Shown here piece by piece: positions 31,865 to 42,888 of a stretch of 64,000 bases of DNA. The notes beneath the pieces are model-generated. The model was not told where the DNA came from. It made no database searches and was given only the letters and a program-made list of their open reading frames with translations. The DNA is taken from positions 5,032,001 to 5,096,000 of the forward strand of contig OX621241.1 of assembly GCA_951640165.1 (NCBI GenBank), in the 5' to 3' direction. The DNA is from Pseudoips prasinana. Lineage: Eukaryota; Arthropoda; Insecta; Lepidoptera; Nolidae. Positions within the stretch are counted from its first letter, which is position 1, and each line of letters opens with the position of its first letter. The position numbers and the translations under genes are program-made.

Positions 31865-33054
31865 AGATGCAAATGTTTGCATCCTATGGGGTACTTTTAT
31901 TATATCTAAGAAAAAAGAAATTATGTATAATATTTGATCTTGTTTTAGTTACAAATTCCCGAGAGATTTTTTTCTTTGACTACAAAAGTTAGTTCAATAT
32001 CCCATTCCATACAGCTCGTTCACTTGAGTGTTTTTACATATAATTTACATCGAGGATAATTGTTTATTGATGTTTTTTGTATTGTTAATGAGATAGCATG
32101 CATAAACTGTAAGTTATGTAACTTAAATAAAATGTATAATTATTTAAATGGCCGTTACCTTGGTATAGTATTATTTTTAATTAGTTGTGCACATAGTACA
32201 CATATTTAAACATTATAGTATGAGCTGTTATTTTAAAATGGCACCACCAATTGGAGGAACGGACAAGAAATTGACATTTAGTTATTGTGTTATAGCATTG
32301 TTTTTTTTTTATCCTGGGACATTATTTACATACGGCCATCTGATACCAAACTAAGCAGAGCTTGTACTATGGAAACCAGATAACTGATATACTATATATA
32401 CAATTTTTCTGTTGTAAATACATACTTATATAGATAAAAATTGTTGATGGGCCAGTTGGCGTCTCATGGAATTATGAGTGTGATGTAATAGAAAGTGCCC
32501 CTGTGTTTGCGCACACACTTGTGCTTTATAATATTTCCCGTTCATCTGGCTAGTAAGTAAGTAAGTAACTCTTTATTGTACACCAAAAAATTATACATAA
32601 AAAGAACTTTGAGCATGTTAAGATTGTACAAATGGCGGATTTATCGCTAAGTGCGATCTCTTCCAGGTGACCGTTGAATGGACCAGGAGTAAATAAAAGG
32701 CATTTTTTTTTTTATTTGGGTATTTGTTGGCATAATTAGCAGAAAGGATTTTTTTTTTTGGTATTATGGGTGCTTTTAACAATACATAAATACATACTTA
32801 TGTAGATAAAAATTGTTGATGGGCCAGTTGGCGTGGTTGGTAAATGCTTGCCTTTCGCGCCGCCTAATGCACATTCATTGAAAGTGCGGTCACAAATTTT
32901 ATATCTGCTATACGTGAATTATGAGTCTTAATAAAAAAAAATGTATCACCGTACTTTCTGTCACACATTGCTCCGTATACGATCGACTTAGTTAAGTAAT
33001 TAGTTTAATCTCGGAAAGTTTAGTGCTACGCAGGGCATATTATAATAATAATAA
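31865..33054. other. Intergenic DNA with SINE and LINE-tail pieces
   Basis: 32311-32460 is an S2 tail and body (-), joined at 32462 to an S4 fragment (32465-32550, GTGATGTAATAGAAAGTGCC). 32556-32690 is a (TAAG)n LINE tail (-) with GTACAAATGGCGGATTTATC. 32800-32870 is an S2 head (+, GGTTGGTAAATGCTTGCCTT). The phrase ATTGTTGATGGGCCAGTTGG occurs at 32441 and again at 32810. No gene. Confidence 0.6.
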
Positions 33055-33298
33055 TATCTGGGGACAATGTCACACAGATCATCCTAGCCCCAAACTAAGC
33101 AAAGCTTGTACTATGGGTACCAGGCGACGATATACATACTTATATACATAGATATATACTTATATACATAGAAAACTTCCATGACTCAGAAACAAATATT
33201 CGTGCTCATCACACAAATATTTGCACTTACCGGGATTCGAACCCAGGACCACCAGCTTCGTAGGCAGGAGCACTACCAACTAGGCTACGGTGACCGTC
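33055..33298 (-). mobile_element. tRNA-headed SINE, family S1
   Basis: Same order as 29588-29826: tail TGGGGACAATGTCACACAGA at the left, head with GGGATTCGAACCCAGGACC and ACTAGGCTACGGTGACCGTC at the right. Confidence 0.85.
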
Positions 33299-33485
33299 AA
33301 TATTGTAATGCTGGTCCGGATTTAGTCTTGAGTAGTACCGAGAAAGTCTTAACATAAATCATTTCTCGGTGGCTTGAAAAGTTCTGCCATTATTTCCATA
33401 ACCGTTATCCATAGAAATGAATTAATGTTTCCATATTAAAAAAATCAAAATATTGAAAAAAATGATGGCAATATTTCTTGCTCAT

Positions 33486-33725
33486 TCATCGTCATCATAT
33501 CAGCCGATAGAATTCGACTGCTGGACAAAGATCTCCCCCAAGGATCCACAATGGCTGGTCTTGCGCTGCCCGCGTCTAGCATCTTCCCACGACCTTTTCA
33601 AAATCTCCACCTAGTACCAGTCCACGCTGTGTTTTTCGGTTCATGTTCGCCACTCGAGAACCTTTCTACCCTAACAACCGTCGGTTCTTCTGTGCCCGCC
33701 TGCCGAATTCTAAGTTTTTGATCTC
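33486..33725 (-). mobile_element. RTE-type LINE 3' end
   Basis: Reverse of the 24963 copy: tail ATCATATCAGCCGATAGAAT, then CTGGACAAAGATCTCCCCCA, ATGTTCGCCACTCGAGAACC and CCTAACAACCGTCGGTTCTT. Coding is decayed. Confidence 0.65.
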
Positions 33726-33794
33726 TTACTCATTCAGAAAACCGATCGAGCAGATATTGTGTTTGCCTACAAAATAATTACTTGAAGTGGACCA

Positions 33795-33925
33795 AATCCC
33801 GTGTTCATACCCGCTTGTGTATGTTTCGCCGGACCGTCTCAACTGGGCCGTGTTGAAACCGGTAGTAGATGAACCTGCTGAGTTTGTTTCGCTGGGTCTT
33901 CTCAGTTGGGGCGCATTGGATCCGG
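33795..33925. repeat. Two diverged tandem units of about 64 bp
   Basis: GTATGTTTCGCCGGACCGTC...AACCGGTAGTAG is followed by GAGTTTGTTTCGCTGGGTCT...GATCCGGTGGTAG. The open frames across it look like a by-product of the repeat. The motif looks like part of a dispersed lepidopteran repeat. Confidence 0.5.
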
Positions 33926-33992
33926 TGGTAGCATTAAAGCGCGACCGTCGTTTTAAACACAAGGTCCGTTGTAATAATAATACTGAATTCAT

Positions 33993-34608
33993 ACCTTAAT
34001 ATAGACAGAACCATTCAGACAATATGTAGTAAAATATAAATTTCAATAATTAAACCTAAACATAATCTCCTTGACAATAACTTAATACAAGCTAGCTAAA
34101 TATCACTACCATTATAAAATAAATTGTATAAATGTTTTAACATTCCGTGTACCTAAATATCTGTAATAAGTAACTAGAAATAATAACTGTATTACTACAA
34201 ACATGTTCTGACTATTTACAAGCGCTTTTTTAAAGTCTACGTGAATAAAAGCCTTTTTTATTTTATTTTTAAATGACGTGAGAATATGATTGCCTTTTCG
34301 TTGCTCCTCGTTGCATAGCATCCTTGTTAATTAGCTTTCGTTCATATTGCCAACTGTCTGATTGTCCTCTCCTCCAATTAGTGGTTCATTACTAAGTAAT
34401 AATTACTGTACTTTTAGTTCATAATAGCACCATATTTTACTAAATGGGTATACATTTTAATGGTAATAGTTATTTTATATACTTATAATATAGTCGAATG
34501 TTGTTTTTATATTTTAGGTAATTATTTATTATTTTATAGTCATGCGAAGTTCATACGGGTTCTAGGAACCTTGGTGTCTATTTTTTTTATTGCATTTATT
34601 AGTATTTT
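33993..34608. other. Intergenic, nothing recognised
   Basis: AT-rich with no protein-like frame and no terminal repeats that I can see. Confidence 0.5.
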
Positions 34609-35063
34609 AGAAGTGAAACTTCTTATGTAGCGACTCGATAATCGACTGAACGATAATTAGGAGTATAAATATAAGGCACAATTTGTAACATGAGAGAAAA
34701 GAAATATGTGTCGTAGAAAGACACAATAATTGTTTTAATACACAACGATGCAAAGCGAAAGTGTCGCGCTTCCGCGCATTGTAGATGTACGTCTCAGACG
34801 CTACGTATGAACATCTGAGTTAAAGAAAAAGGCAAAAATAGATGATCAAAATCGGACATTTACTTATGATTGTAAATTACGTCGTAATAGTCTGGCGGTG
34901 TGTGTCTGTGTTAAGTGTTTCCAAAGTACGTGATTGGTAAGTGTTTCAAATATTAGCTTGAGTTTTGAGATTGATCATTAGTTTTGAATCCGATTTTTAT
35001 CATCTACTTTCGCCGTTGACTGTACCACGCGTAAGTTATGTTGTTTTGAGAAGTTTCACTTCT
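34609..35063. mobile_element. MITE with AGAAGTGAAACTTCT ends
   Basis: Left end AGAAGTGAAACTTCT (34609) and right end AGAAGTTTCACTTCT (to 35063) are exact reverse complements, 15 bp. The 455-bp interior is non-coding. A lone similar terminus, TGAAGTTTCACTTCT, is seen at about 38360. Confidence 0.6.
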
Positions 35064-35276
35064 AACAGGTGTACAGTTCTGCACGCGCAATTTATTACTT
35101 TAGTAATTTTATTAATCAAATTATAATTTCTTGCTTTTATTTTCAATCTTAATTTTATTATTATCAGAGATAGGATAATTGGATGCATATTTACTTACAG
35201 TTTAGATTTATATTATTTAGATAATAGCTATATTATGGAAAGCACAACTTTTTGTCGAAAATATTCGGCGATCACT

Positions 35277-35450
35277 GCTAACTGATAAACATACTTATAT
35301 ATTACTGAATACATACATATTATAGATAAATTAAACCTAGGCATAACAAATAATCGTGTTCATCACACAAAGATTTGTATCTGGTGGGAATCGAACCCAC
35401 GACCTCTGGCTTGGTGGTCACTGACCCTAACTGGGTCAGTGACCACTGCC
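35277..35450 (-). mobile_element. SINE family S3 with internal hairpin
   Basis: Body CGTGTTCATCACACAAAGAT, head GGGAATCGAACCCACGACCT. Past CTCTGGCTT the expected CAGGGTCACTAACC is replaced by an inverted duplication, TGGTCACTGACCC and GGGTCAGTGACCA around TAACT (about 35414-35444). Confidence 0.7.
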
Positions 35451-35995
35451 AGTCAATATGATGACTGTTCTCATTTATCGTTGTCAGTATTTTTAGATCA
35501 AACAAAAATATTCAAAGAAGCCGCTTCCTTACCTCTAATTTCTTAACATTAGGCAAAATGCATCCCATTATCCAATCTCTAATTATTATAATTTATTTTA
35601 TTATTTTAATAATCTTCATTCCGTATGAACGCAGTTAACCAAACGGTTTATAAATTAAGGTTTAGAAGAGATATAATGGAGTGTTTCTTTTAATAATTAT
35701 GTATCGCCATTTATCGCGGTAACAGTACAAATTATGTTTATTTATGTATACGTACATATATGATTTATGAATTTGAGATTTATGTTGTTTTAATAATATT
35801 CAAGTTAACTAAACAATATTTGTCTTTTGGTTTCGCTAAAAATAAACCCATATAATTTTAGTGTCAGGGTTATAAATTGTGAAATGGAATTTTGAATGAC
35901 GGGTGATGTTACAAGCCAATAGTAGATTAAGTTATCCATAATAATTATACATAAACCACGTTCCGTTTAGAATATTTGTAAACAATATTTCTCTA
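35451..35995. other. Intergenic, nothing recognised
   Basis: AT-rich without coding or identifiable repeats. Confidence 0.5.
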
Positions 35996-36130
35996 CAACT
36001 AGTTCTGACCCACGGTTATACCCGCGTTAAACTATATAAATTAAAACCTATATGTTAATCCAGGGTGTCGGCTAACTCCATACCAAATTTTATTAAGATC
36101 GCTCCAGCCGTTTAGATGTAACAAACATAC
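35996..36130 (-). repeat. Dispersed repeat, second copy of the 2041 block
   Basis: TTAATCCAGGGTGTCGGCTA and GATCGCTCCAGCCGTTTAGA are the complement of the block at 2041-2232. Confidence 0.6.
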
Positions 36131-36425
36131 ACACTGTACAACCGCAGATAAAGAGGTCCTGGGTTCAAATCCCAGATCGGGACGATAAATGATGTTGGGA
36201 TTATTCAGTATCAGCCCGAAGTCCGTGCCTCGGAGAGCACGTAAAGTCATCGGTCTTGTACCTGAACTCTTTCCGATCGTTTGTCTACTCGTCCCATGGA
36301 ATTACGAGCGTGATGTAATAGAAAATGCCCCTGTGTTTGCGCACTCACTTGTGCTCTTTAATATTTCCCGTTCATCTGGCTCGTCTTCATTGAACCTGGC
36401 CACTGTGGCCGAAATTCGGCCAGTT
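36130..36425 (+). mobile_element. tRNA-headed SINE, family S4 (fullest copy)
   Basis: Head with CCTGGGTTCAAATCCCAGAT (B box), body TGCCTCGGAGAGCACGTAAA, GGAATTACGAGCGTGATGTA, GTGTTTGCGCACTCACTTG and tail CACTGTGGCCGAAATTCGGC. Relatives at 17874, 28963 and 32465. Confidence 0.75.
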
Positions 36426-36929
36426 GGACATTATTATTTATTTAATTTATTTTTATTTTTGTCTTGAAGTAATCAACCCACCTATCCCTTATAAAGTATA
36501 CTAGTAAAAATTGAGTAAACCAAATTAGTATAGGATAATTTTAAAATGTTAATACAAAAGTTTGATACGAAATAAAAATTATGATTTTTAATCTGACAAT
36601 TATTTGTTTACAAATCATTCTAATCGGGACTTGGCTCAAGTATAGATACATATTATATTTTTTAATAAAATGTTTAATAAAAAAATGAAAAAATATTTAT
36701 TTATAAGTTTTAATGATTACGTAGGTATACTATACACACATACTACGAACAGTTCGAAATCTATATCTAGCCCGCAGTACTTTATAAAATCTTATAATAA
36801 CAAGTGGGCTAAGTTTAGACAACTTATCTACATATATTCATACCTCGCTATTTATAACTCGAACTCTATAAATAGTTAGCTTGTTCTCCCTTATAAATAT
36901 ACTAGGGGTTAAAGTTAAAGTCACGTACG
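36426..36929. other. Intergenic, nothing recognised
   Basis: Very AT-rich; a chance open frame at 36670-36879 has no protein-like composition. Confidence 0.5.
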
Positions 36930-37390
36930 AGATAGACTAGTGGTTAGACCGTTGGGCTGTGGTATCAGCGGTCTTGAGTTCGAAACCAAGGCGCGCATCA
37001 TTGACTTGTCGAATTCAGGAAACCTGCATTACTAGCAGTTCTCCAAATTACATTGATGGCATGTGAAGTCTCCCAACCCGCACTAAACCAGCGTGGTGGT
37101 CTGTGACCTGGGGCTCTACCGGCTAAGTCGCCGAACATCGATTTCTTAAATGTCGTTCAAATAAATAAAGGTTAAAAATGACTTAATCAATCGTTAAATC
37201 GGCTTCCATGAGCACATGTGACGTCATAAATGGTCCGGGATCGATTGTCAACGTTGAAGCCGATTTAACGATTGTATAAGTCATTTTTAACCTTTATTTA
37301 TATGAACGCCATTTTAGAAATCGATGTTCGGTGACTTAGCCGGTAGAGCCCCTGTCCCGTCTCAGGCTCAGGGCTCCTGTCCTGTGTGAC
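36930..37390 (+). mobile_element. tRNA-headed SINE (family S7) split by a fold-back MITE
   Basis: Head AGACTAGTGGTTAGACCGTT and GGTCTTGAGTTCGAAACCAA (A- and B-box-like), body CATGTGAAGTCTCCCAACCC and CCAGCGTGGTGGTCTGTGAC. A family F element is inserted at 37110-37353, and the tail resumes GTCCCGTCTCAGGCTCAGGG. A SINE with this CCAACCCGCAC...GCGTGGTGG body is widespread in Lepidoptera. Confidence 0.7.
37110..37353. mobile_element. Fold-back MITE family F, copy 7
   Basis: Ends GGGGCTCTACCGGCTAAGTC and GACTTAGCCGGTAGAGCCCC with arms CATCGATTTCTTAAATGTCG and ATTTTAGAAATCGATGTTCG. Nearly identical to copy 2 at 18139. Confidence 0.88.
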
Positions 37391-39117
37391 AGTTATGGGC
37401 TGGATTATGTATTATAAATATAACAATTGAATTAATAAATTAATAATAGTATAATAGTATATGAAAAATTTCATCTAATTCGTCCTGATGTGAATAAGCT
37501 ACCTATCTCGTAGTCAATGTATAATTGTTTGTGTAAAAGATTAAGATAGCAGGAGTATTTGAAAGTATTTTTGGACGTAAATGACATTACATGTAAATGT
37601 AAATGACAGTAAAAGTCAGATCTTAAAGGACCGTTTTGACTTTACCATTGCTCATTGCCACAAAGTATTTCGAGAAATCAAACATTTATTTTTGAATTAT
37701 TGAATATTATACAATACAATTATGATTGATTTTTTTATATGAACTTTACATAAATGGGAAGTTCGCCAAATTATATATTTGTAAATATCATAAATATTTA
37801 GTAATGGAATCGGGCGATGCTTTGAGGAAACGCATGACAATCAATAAAAAATTAATATGTAGTACTATCCGTTTAATCAAGCTGGGGTGCAGTTTGCCCG
37901 TCCTACCCGCAATCCCATTACCGTTGCCAAATTTCGTGCAGCAATAATAACTAGAGGAAACGAAAAAGCGACAGTTAAAAGAGACAAAAATATTCATAAA
38001 TAGGATTTAGCCTACGAGAGAATGAGATAGAATACAATGCTATCACGTGTCTATGCGCATTCGGAAAATGGTTCATGCCATAAACAACGTGTTGTATTAT
38101 TCACGTGTATCTTTTTCTTGCATTTGCGTATTAAAATATGTTGATTTAATTAACTTATGTAATTTTTGATTTTTACTAAGTGAAAAAAATGTAATCAGAA
38201 TAATATGTGTTATATCTTAAATATGTAAATATATAAATATAATATTTTCATTAAAATTTAAAATATTTTTTAAGTTTGGTTAAAAATGTAATTATAATAA
38301 TGAACTATTAAATTTTCCTAATACTCTATATTTATCTCATTCTCTTGCTAGACTGCTTTTTGAAGTTTCACTTCTGCCGTGTGTGAATTTCACATTGTAT
38401 TGATGTGAAGGTACAAAAACTCTTTCATGTATCAAAATGCCCCATGCAATATTTGGCCTGGGAATAAATATATACCAGGCTTAATTGGCTGTCAGGACCA
38501 TTGCAGTCCTCGTAAATGTATCTACTTCATAATACTTGCATAAATAATATTTTACAAAAATGTCGCCTAAAGTGGATGTCTACTTCGATTATGCTCCTCA
38601 TAATCCACCCAAGTTAAAAATTTGATTATAAGTAGGCATTAATAATTTGTGTTAGGTACAATATTTATTATATTAAATTAGAATTTTATTTAGTTTTTAA
38701 ATCTATGTGTACATAATTATAATATTTACCAGCCATTACATTGCACCAAACTTGATGATATTGGTAAAGAATATTGACAGAAAGTCTCACAAAACACTTA
38801 GACTGATGTTTGAATGCTTTTCATTGAAAATGGTACCTGAATCAGAAAGTTGACTACAAAAAAATGTTACCGCTTTGTTGAGCACCAAATGTAGGATTAC
38901 CTGATCTCCAGTACATTGCTGGTAGAGGTATTGTATTGAAGGCAGAAGAATATAAAAACCCCCAATCATTTCTGTCTTATCACAAGTGCCATACACTTTC
39001 AGCCGGATCAAAAGACCTCATACCGGCGATCATTAAAGAAGCTTTTCTTGTGTACATCAGTGAGCAGCAAAAATAAGCAAAGTTTATCTGAGGTCTAAGG
39101 GTATCGAATTATCATTT
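37391..39117. other. Intergenic, no gene
   Basis: AT-rich. A possible decayed MITE spans about 38010-38370 (ACGAGAGAATGAGATAG and CTATATTTATCTCATTCTCT are inverted; the terminus TGAAGTTTCACTTCT follows). Nothing coding. Confidence 0.45.
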
Positions 39118-39440
39118 GGTGTTCAACAATTTGCTGTGTGGTGACTGTGGCGAATATCGAAATATCATTACTCTATCTCATCTCGTTGGCGGCGTAGAAG
39201 GCGACCCGAGAGAATATCTAGCAGAGGACGGGCAGCAGCTTCCTTCTGAGTTCTATGACCTATCTTACAGCCATCGCCAGCCCGTCTGCCAAGCGTGGCA
39301 ATTATCGCAAATCCTCCCAAGATGATTCTTGGGGGAGGATTTTCTCCAGCATTGAACTTTATGATGATGATGATGTTCAACAATTGAATCTTATTCATCG
39401 TCATCATGATTTCAGCCGAAAGACGTCCACTCCAGAACAA
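39118..39440 (+). mobile_element. RTE-like repeat tail (inverse of 16342 and 19235 copies)
   Basis: GCTGTGTGGTGACTGTGGCG, ATATCTAGCAGAGGACGGGC, CAGCCCGTCTGCCAAGCGTG and CCTCCCAAGATGATTCTTGG, then (ATG)n. A second, inverted tail CATCGTCATCATGATTTCAGCC follows at 39395. Confidence 0.65.
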
Positions 39441-39924
39441 AATCCTCCTCCAACGATCTCCACAATCCTAATGACATGTACTAAATTACAATATCGATTA
39501 CCAGTATCGCCAAGTTTGGAACATCGTAAGACTGAACGCCTACAAGTCTTAGAGCAAACTGTGACTTATGGGCGTTCGGCCTCGGCTTTATGACCTTGAC
39601 CTTGGATACAGTCTCTGTAGAAGTGCCTTCCCCTTCTGTAACCTTCGTGATGTATAGTGTAAGCTGTTGTTATATGGGACCGTTATCAGATATCTAATAT
39701 AAATGGAGTAACATCAAAGCTGGTTTTATTTACTAACACCCTTTTAAGTGTCGTAACATTACACTCAGATCAAGGTTATGCTTGATAATGAAATTACTAG
39801 CGGCACATTTGTGTCCATCAATTTGAGATGTTGTACAATTGTTGATAGCAAACAACCTGCGTTGGCCATTAGGTTTCATAAAAAAACAGATGTTTTTATC
39901 CAATGCCCGCACTAGGGAATTTAT

Positions 39925-40078
39925 TCACTGTGTCGCGGGGTACTTAACAAACATATAATAGACGGACACAAATGACATCCAGACTCAGAAGAACTATTTA
40001 TGGGTGAGACAAATAGTTGTCCGGCGCGGGACTCGAACCCGCGAGGCGACTGTCTTAGTCGCTGCGCCACATTAAGTT
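39925..40078 (-). mobile_element. tRNA-headed SINE (family S6)
   Basis: On the - strand: GTGGCGCAGCGACTAAGACA (A box), CGGGTTCGAGTCCCGCGCCG (B box), then a body with TCTGAGTCTGGATGTCATTT. The B-box stem is perfect, but a full tRNA cloverleaf is not present. Confidence 0.7.
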
Positions 40079-40158
40079 GCGTTGAACATTAGTTTATTAA
40101 CCAAGTTACAAAGTTTTCCTTAAGTCGTTTCGTTGCCATTATCTTAGTCGCCGCGTGC

Positions 40159-42006
40159 ATGCTTAGGGTGACTGAAGAAATTTTGATGAAATTCTCTGGA
40201 AATTATAGATATTATCCCAAAGTATTAGAAATTATAGATATTATCCCAAATGCCCAAAGTATTCCGGCTCATTTTTCCGATATGCTGGCAAGTTTCCAAT
40301 GTAAAAATATTCATGCTATCCTTGTTTCTGAGTCTTGGCTCAAACCTTGTCTTCCTTCAGCCTCTTACTCGCTACCTGGTTATCTTCGTCATCATTTCAA
40401 TTACTCTATTATCAGTTTATTCTCTCAGCCACCTTCACCAAACGCTGGTGAACATCTTCTACTTGAAGTTGAGCTTCACCATTCCAAAATTTTACTTGGT
40501 GTATATTACTGTCCTCTCTTCGTATAAATTTCTTTTCTTCTTTTGAGCTCTTAATTGAAACATTCACTCCCAATTACGACCACTCAATTATAATGGGTGA
40601 TTTTAATACTTGTCTTTTAAAGAACGACTCTCGTTCATCCTTGTTAACTTTTGCTGCAGAATCTAGTAACCTTTGTATTCTTCCTCTTAATGCACCTCAT
40701 CATTTCCCCAATTCCGCTCCTTCGCTCCTTGATATTATTCTTGTCTCTTCTCAAAACCATGTCGCTAAGCACGGGCAGTGTTTAGCAGATGCCTTTTCTT
40801 ACCATGACCTTCTCTTCCTTTCTTATAAAATTCGCCCACCTAAGGCAAACTCTAAAATACTTATGCAGCGCAATTTTGGTGGCATAAACTTCGAACATCT
40901 CCGAGCAGATGCCAACAGCATTGACTGGTCATCTTACATAGCTGCAGAGTCGATTGACGAAAAGGTGCAAATATTTATTAAAACAATTATTGACCTGTAC
41001 GATGTACATGCTCCGAGTCGTGCCATCAGAGTGAAAAATTTACCTGCGCCATGGCTATCTGGGGAAATTAAAATAATTTTGGACAAAAAAGCCTCTGCTA
41101 AATCTCGTTTTAGGAGTACACCTAACGACTACAACCGGGAGAAATATATCAACTTACGAAATCATTGTAATAAGGTGTGTAGGAGTGCACAACGCCAACA
41201 TATCCACAGCTCCATTGAAAATCGTGAATTTCTACGTTCTTTGGGAGTAGGAAAAGCTCAAAATAACGAAACTCCAAAAAACTTTGATGTTAATTCTTTG
41301 AATAAACACTTCTCTGGTTCGCCCAATTTCAACAGGGCAACCAAAACTAGTACCTTAAATTCTCTTTCATCGATTCCTACTCCCAACTACACTTCCTTCA
41401 CTTTTAGTCAATTTTCTGCTTGTGACGTTAAGAAGAGTGTTGAATCCATTTCATCAAATGCAGTCGGAAACGATAGTATTACCCGTAATATGGTCCTTCC
41501 TATCCTCAAAGAAATCCTTCCTATTATTTGCCATATCCTAAATTCTTCTATTACCCTTGGCATTTTTCCAGCTTCATGGAAAGATGCTAAAATTATTCCT
41601 CTCCCCAAAAAATCCAACCCCACATCCTTTTCCGATTATCGCACAATTTCTATAGTAACTTTCCTCTCCAAAGTCCTGGAACGCCTCATTTATAATCAGT
41701 TTAGTACCTTTCTTACCAAAAATAATCTCAATCCTTACCAATCCGGTTTCCGCCCTGGACACAGTACGACCACGGCCCTGGTCCATATTACGGAGGACAT
41801 AAGATCTAGTATGGAGCGCGGAGAACTGACAGTGTTTGCTCTTCTTGATTTCAGCAATGCGTTTAATACCGTACATTTTGACATACTACTTGGAATCTTG
41901 CGCTCTCTTAACGTATCTCCAACGGTCATTGACTGGTTTCATAGTTACCTGTCTGGCCGCTTTGTATCGATGACATTCGTTCCTCTTGGTGCAACACTAC
42001 TGCAGG
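40159..42006 (+). pseudogene. CR1/Jockey-like LINE, 5' part (endonuclease to RT)
   Basis: Outer host of the nested stack. Endonuclease pieces: AILVSESWLKPCLPSASYSL (about 40315), VYYCP, and after a frameshift near 40530 IIMGDFNTCLL (40590). From 40593 open through SWKDAKIIPLPKKSNPTSF, NPYQSGFRPGHSTTTALVHI and LLDFSNAFNTVHFDI to 42006, where the BEL element begins. The frame of the final codons does not match that of the downstream half, so there is an extra frameshift near 41965. A 28-bp tandem duplication sits near 40200-40250. It resumes at 54694. Confidence 0.85.
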
Positions 42007-42823
42007 TGTACGGTACGTACACTTGCAAATAGTAGTTGTTACAGTTTGAGTGTGAAGAGAAAATATCGCAGTTATTGTCACTAAAGTAATATATTAACGT
42101 AAAGTTCACTTAGCACAAATATTAGGTAATACAGTGACTTTTCCTTTCTCTAATGTTGTTCGCGGCGTAGTAACGAACCCACACTGATTCATTCACGAAT
42201 GTGATATATATTTTTTTTATAAGGGACTAGTCCCTCCCTCTTACCCACCACTGCAACTCCTGTAAGCCAGGATCAACAGTGGCACACAATGAAATGACAC
42301 TGAGCGGTGAGGCTCAGGCATGTCCCGGGGAATGGCTTTAACTGTCTTGGATCCCGCAATGAATTTAATCATAAAGAAAAAAAAAAGGAGGAGTTAGAAA
42401 TGAATAGTTCCACTTCCCTCCAGAGCAAAGCGGGAGACAGAATGATATAAAAAGGCTATAGCCTCATTAAACGAGAGAATTGCAACTAGAGAAGCCAGCT
42501 GCAAGAGCACCAAGGATTAATTTAAGGGTCCTAAGTGAGCTGTTATATTTGATTCCAATAGTAGGTATGGCAAAAGCGCTTAAACGCACGGAAGTTGTTC
42601 CTTGTTGCTACAAGATCCGTATAATAAACTACTCCAGATATTGGTTGCAAGCTATTTAACATAATATCACGCTGATTTTGCCAGAGATCACATTCCCAAA
42701 GTATGTGGTGAGCGGTTTGTTCATATTCCATACACGATGTGATATTTATTTATAATAAGTAAATTGACGGGCACTCGTGCCGAGCGCAGAGTATGCAAAA
42801 TATGTACAGTTGAAGACTGTACA
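42007..42823 (-). repeat. BEL 3' LTR, 279 bp plus a 538-bp insertion
   Basis: + strand begins TGTACGGTACGTACACTTGC and ends GTTGAAGACTGTACA. Interrupted after ATGTGATAT (42199-42207); the same 9 bases recur at 42737-42745, after which the LTR continues. Removing 42208-42745 gives exactly 279 bp, the length of the other LTR. Confidence 0.92.
42208..42745 (-). mobile_element. 5'-truncated LINE (family E) inside the BEL 3' LTR
   Basis: T-run at 42210-42219 is the poly(A) end on the - strand; the 9-bp target duplication is ATGTGATAT. The - strand frame from 42731 to 42543 has TAHHILWECDLWQNQRD and IMLNSLQPISG, the C-terminal end typical of R1/I-like LINE ORF2 (histidine-cysteine region). The 3' UTR matches 23332-23660 and 28786-28950. 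Confidence 0.8.
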
Positions 42824-42888
42824 TCTTGGCAACCCCAAAAGATAACAACAAATTTAGAGAGAAGGAAAAGCCATCACAAAGAAAAAAA

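Noticed and set aside
33726..33992. Small gene on the - strand with a repeated LRR-SET motif
   Set aside because: The repeat comes from two tandem 64-bp units of a dispersed repeat; there is no promoter, splice or family support.
14521..40078. tRNA genes suggested by perfect B boxes (14580, 22345, 29765, 33240, 40025)
   Set aside because: Each lies at the head of a repeated SINE body, and the acceptor and anticodon arms do not form a full cloverleaf.
30049..40158. A second host gene downstream of ACOX
   Set aside because: Every open frame is short, without domain similarity or splice-consistent neighbours, and most overlap identified repeats.
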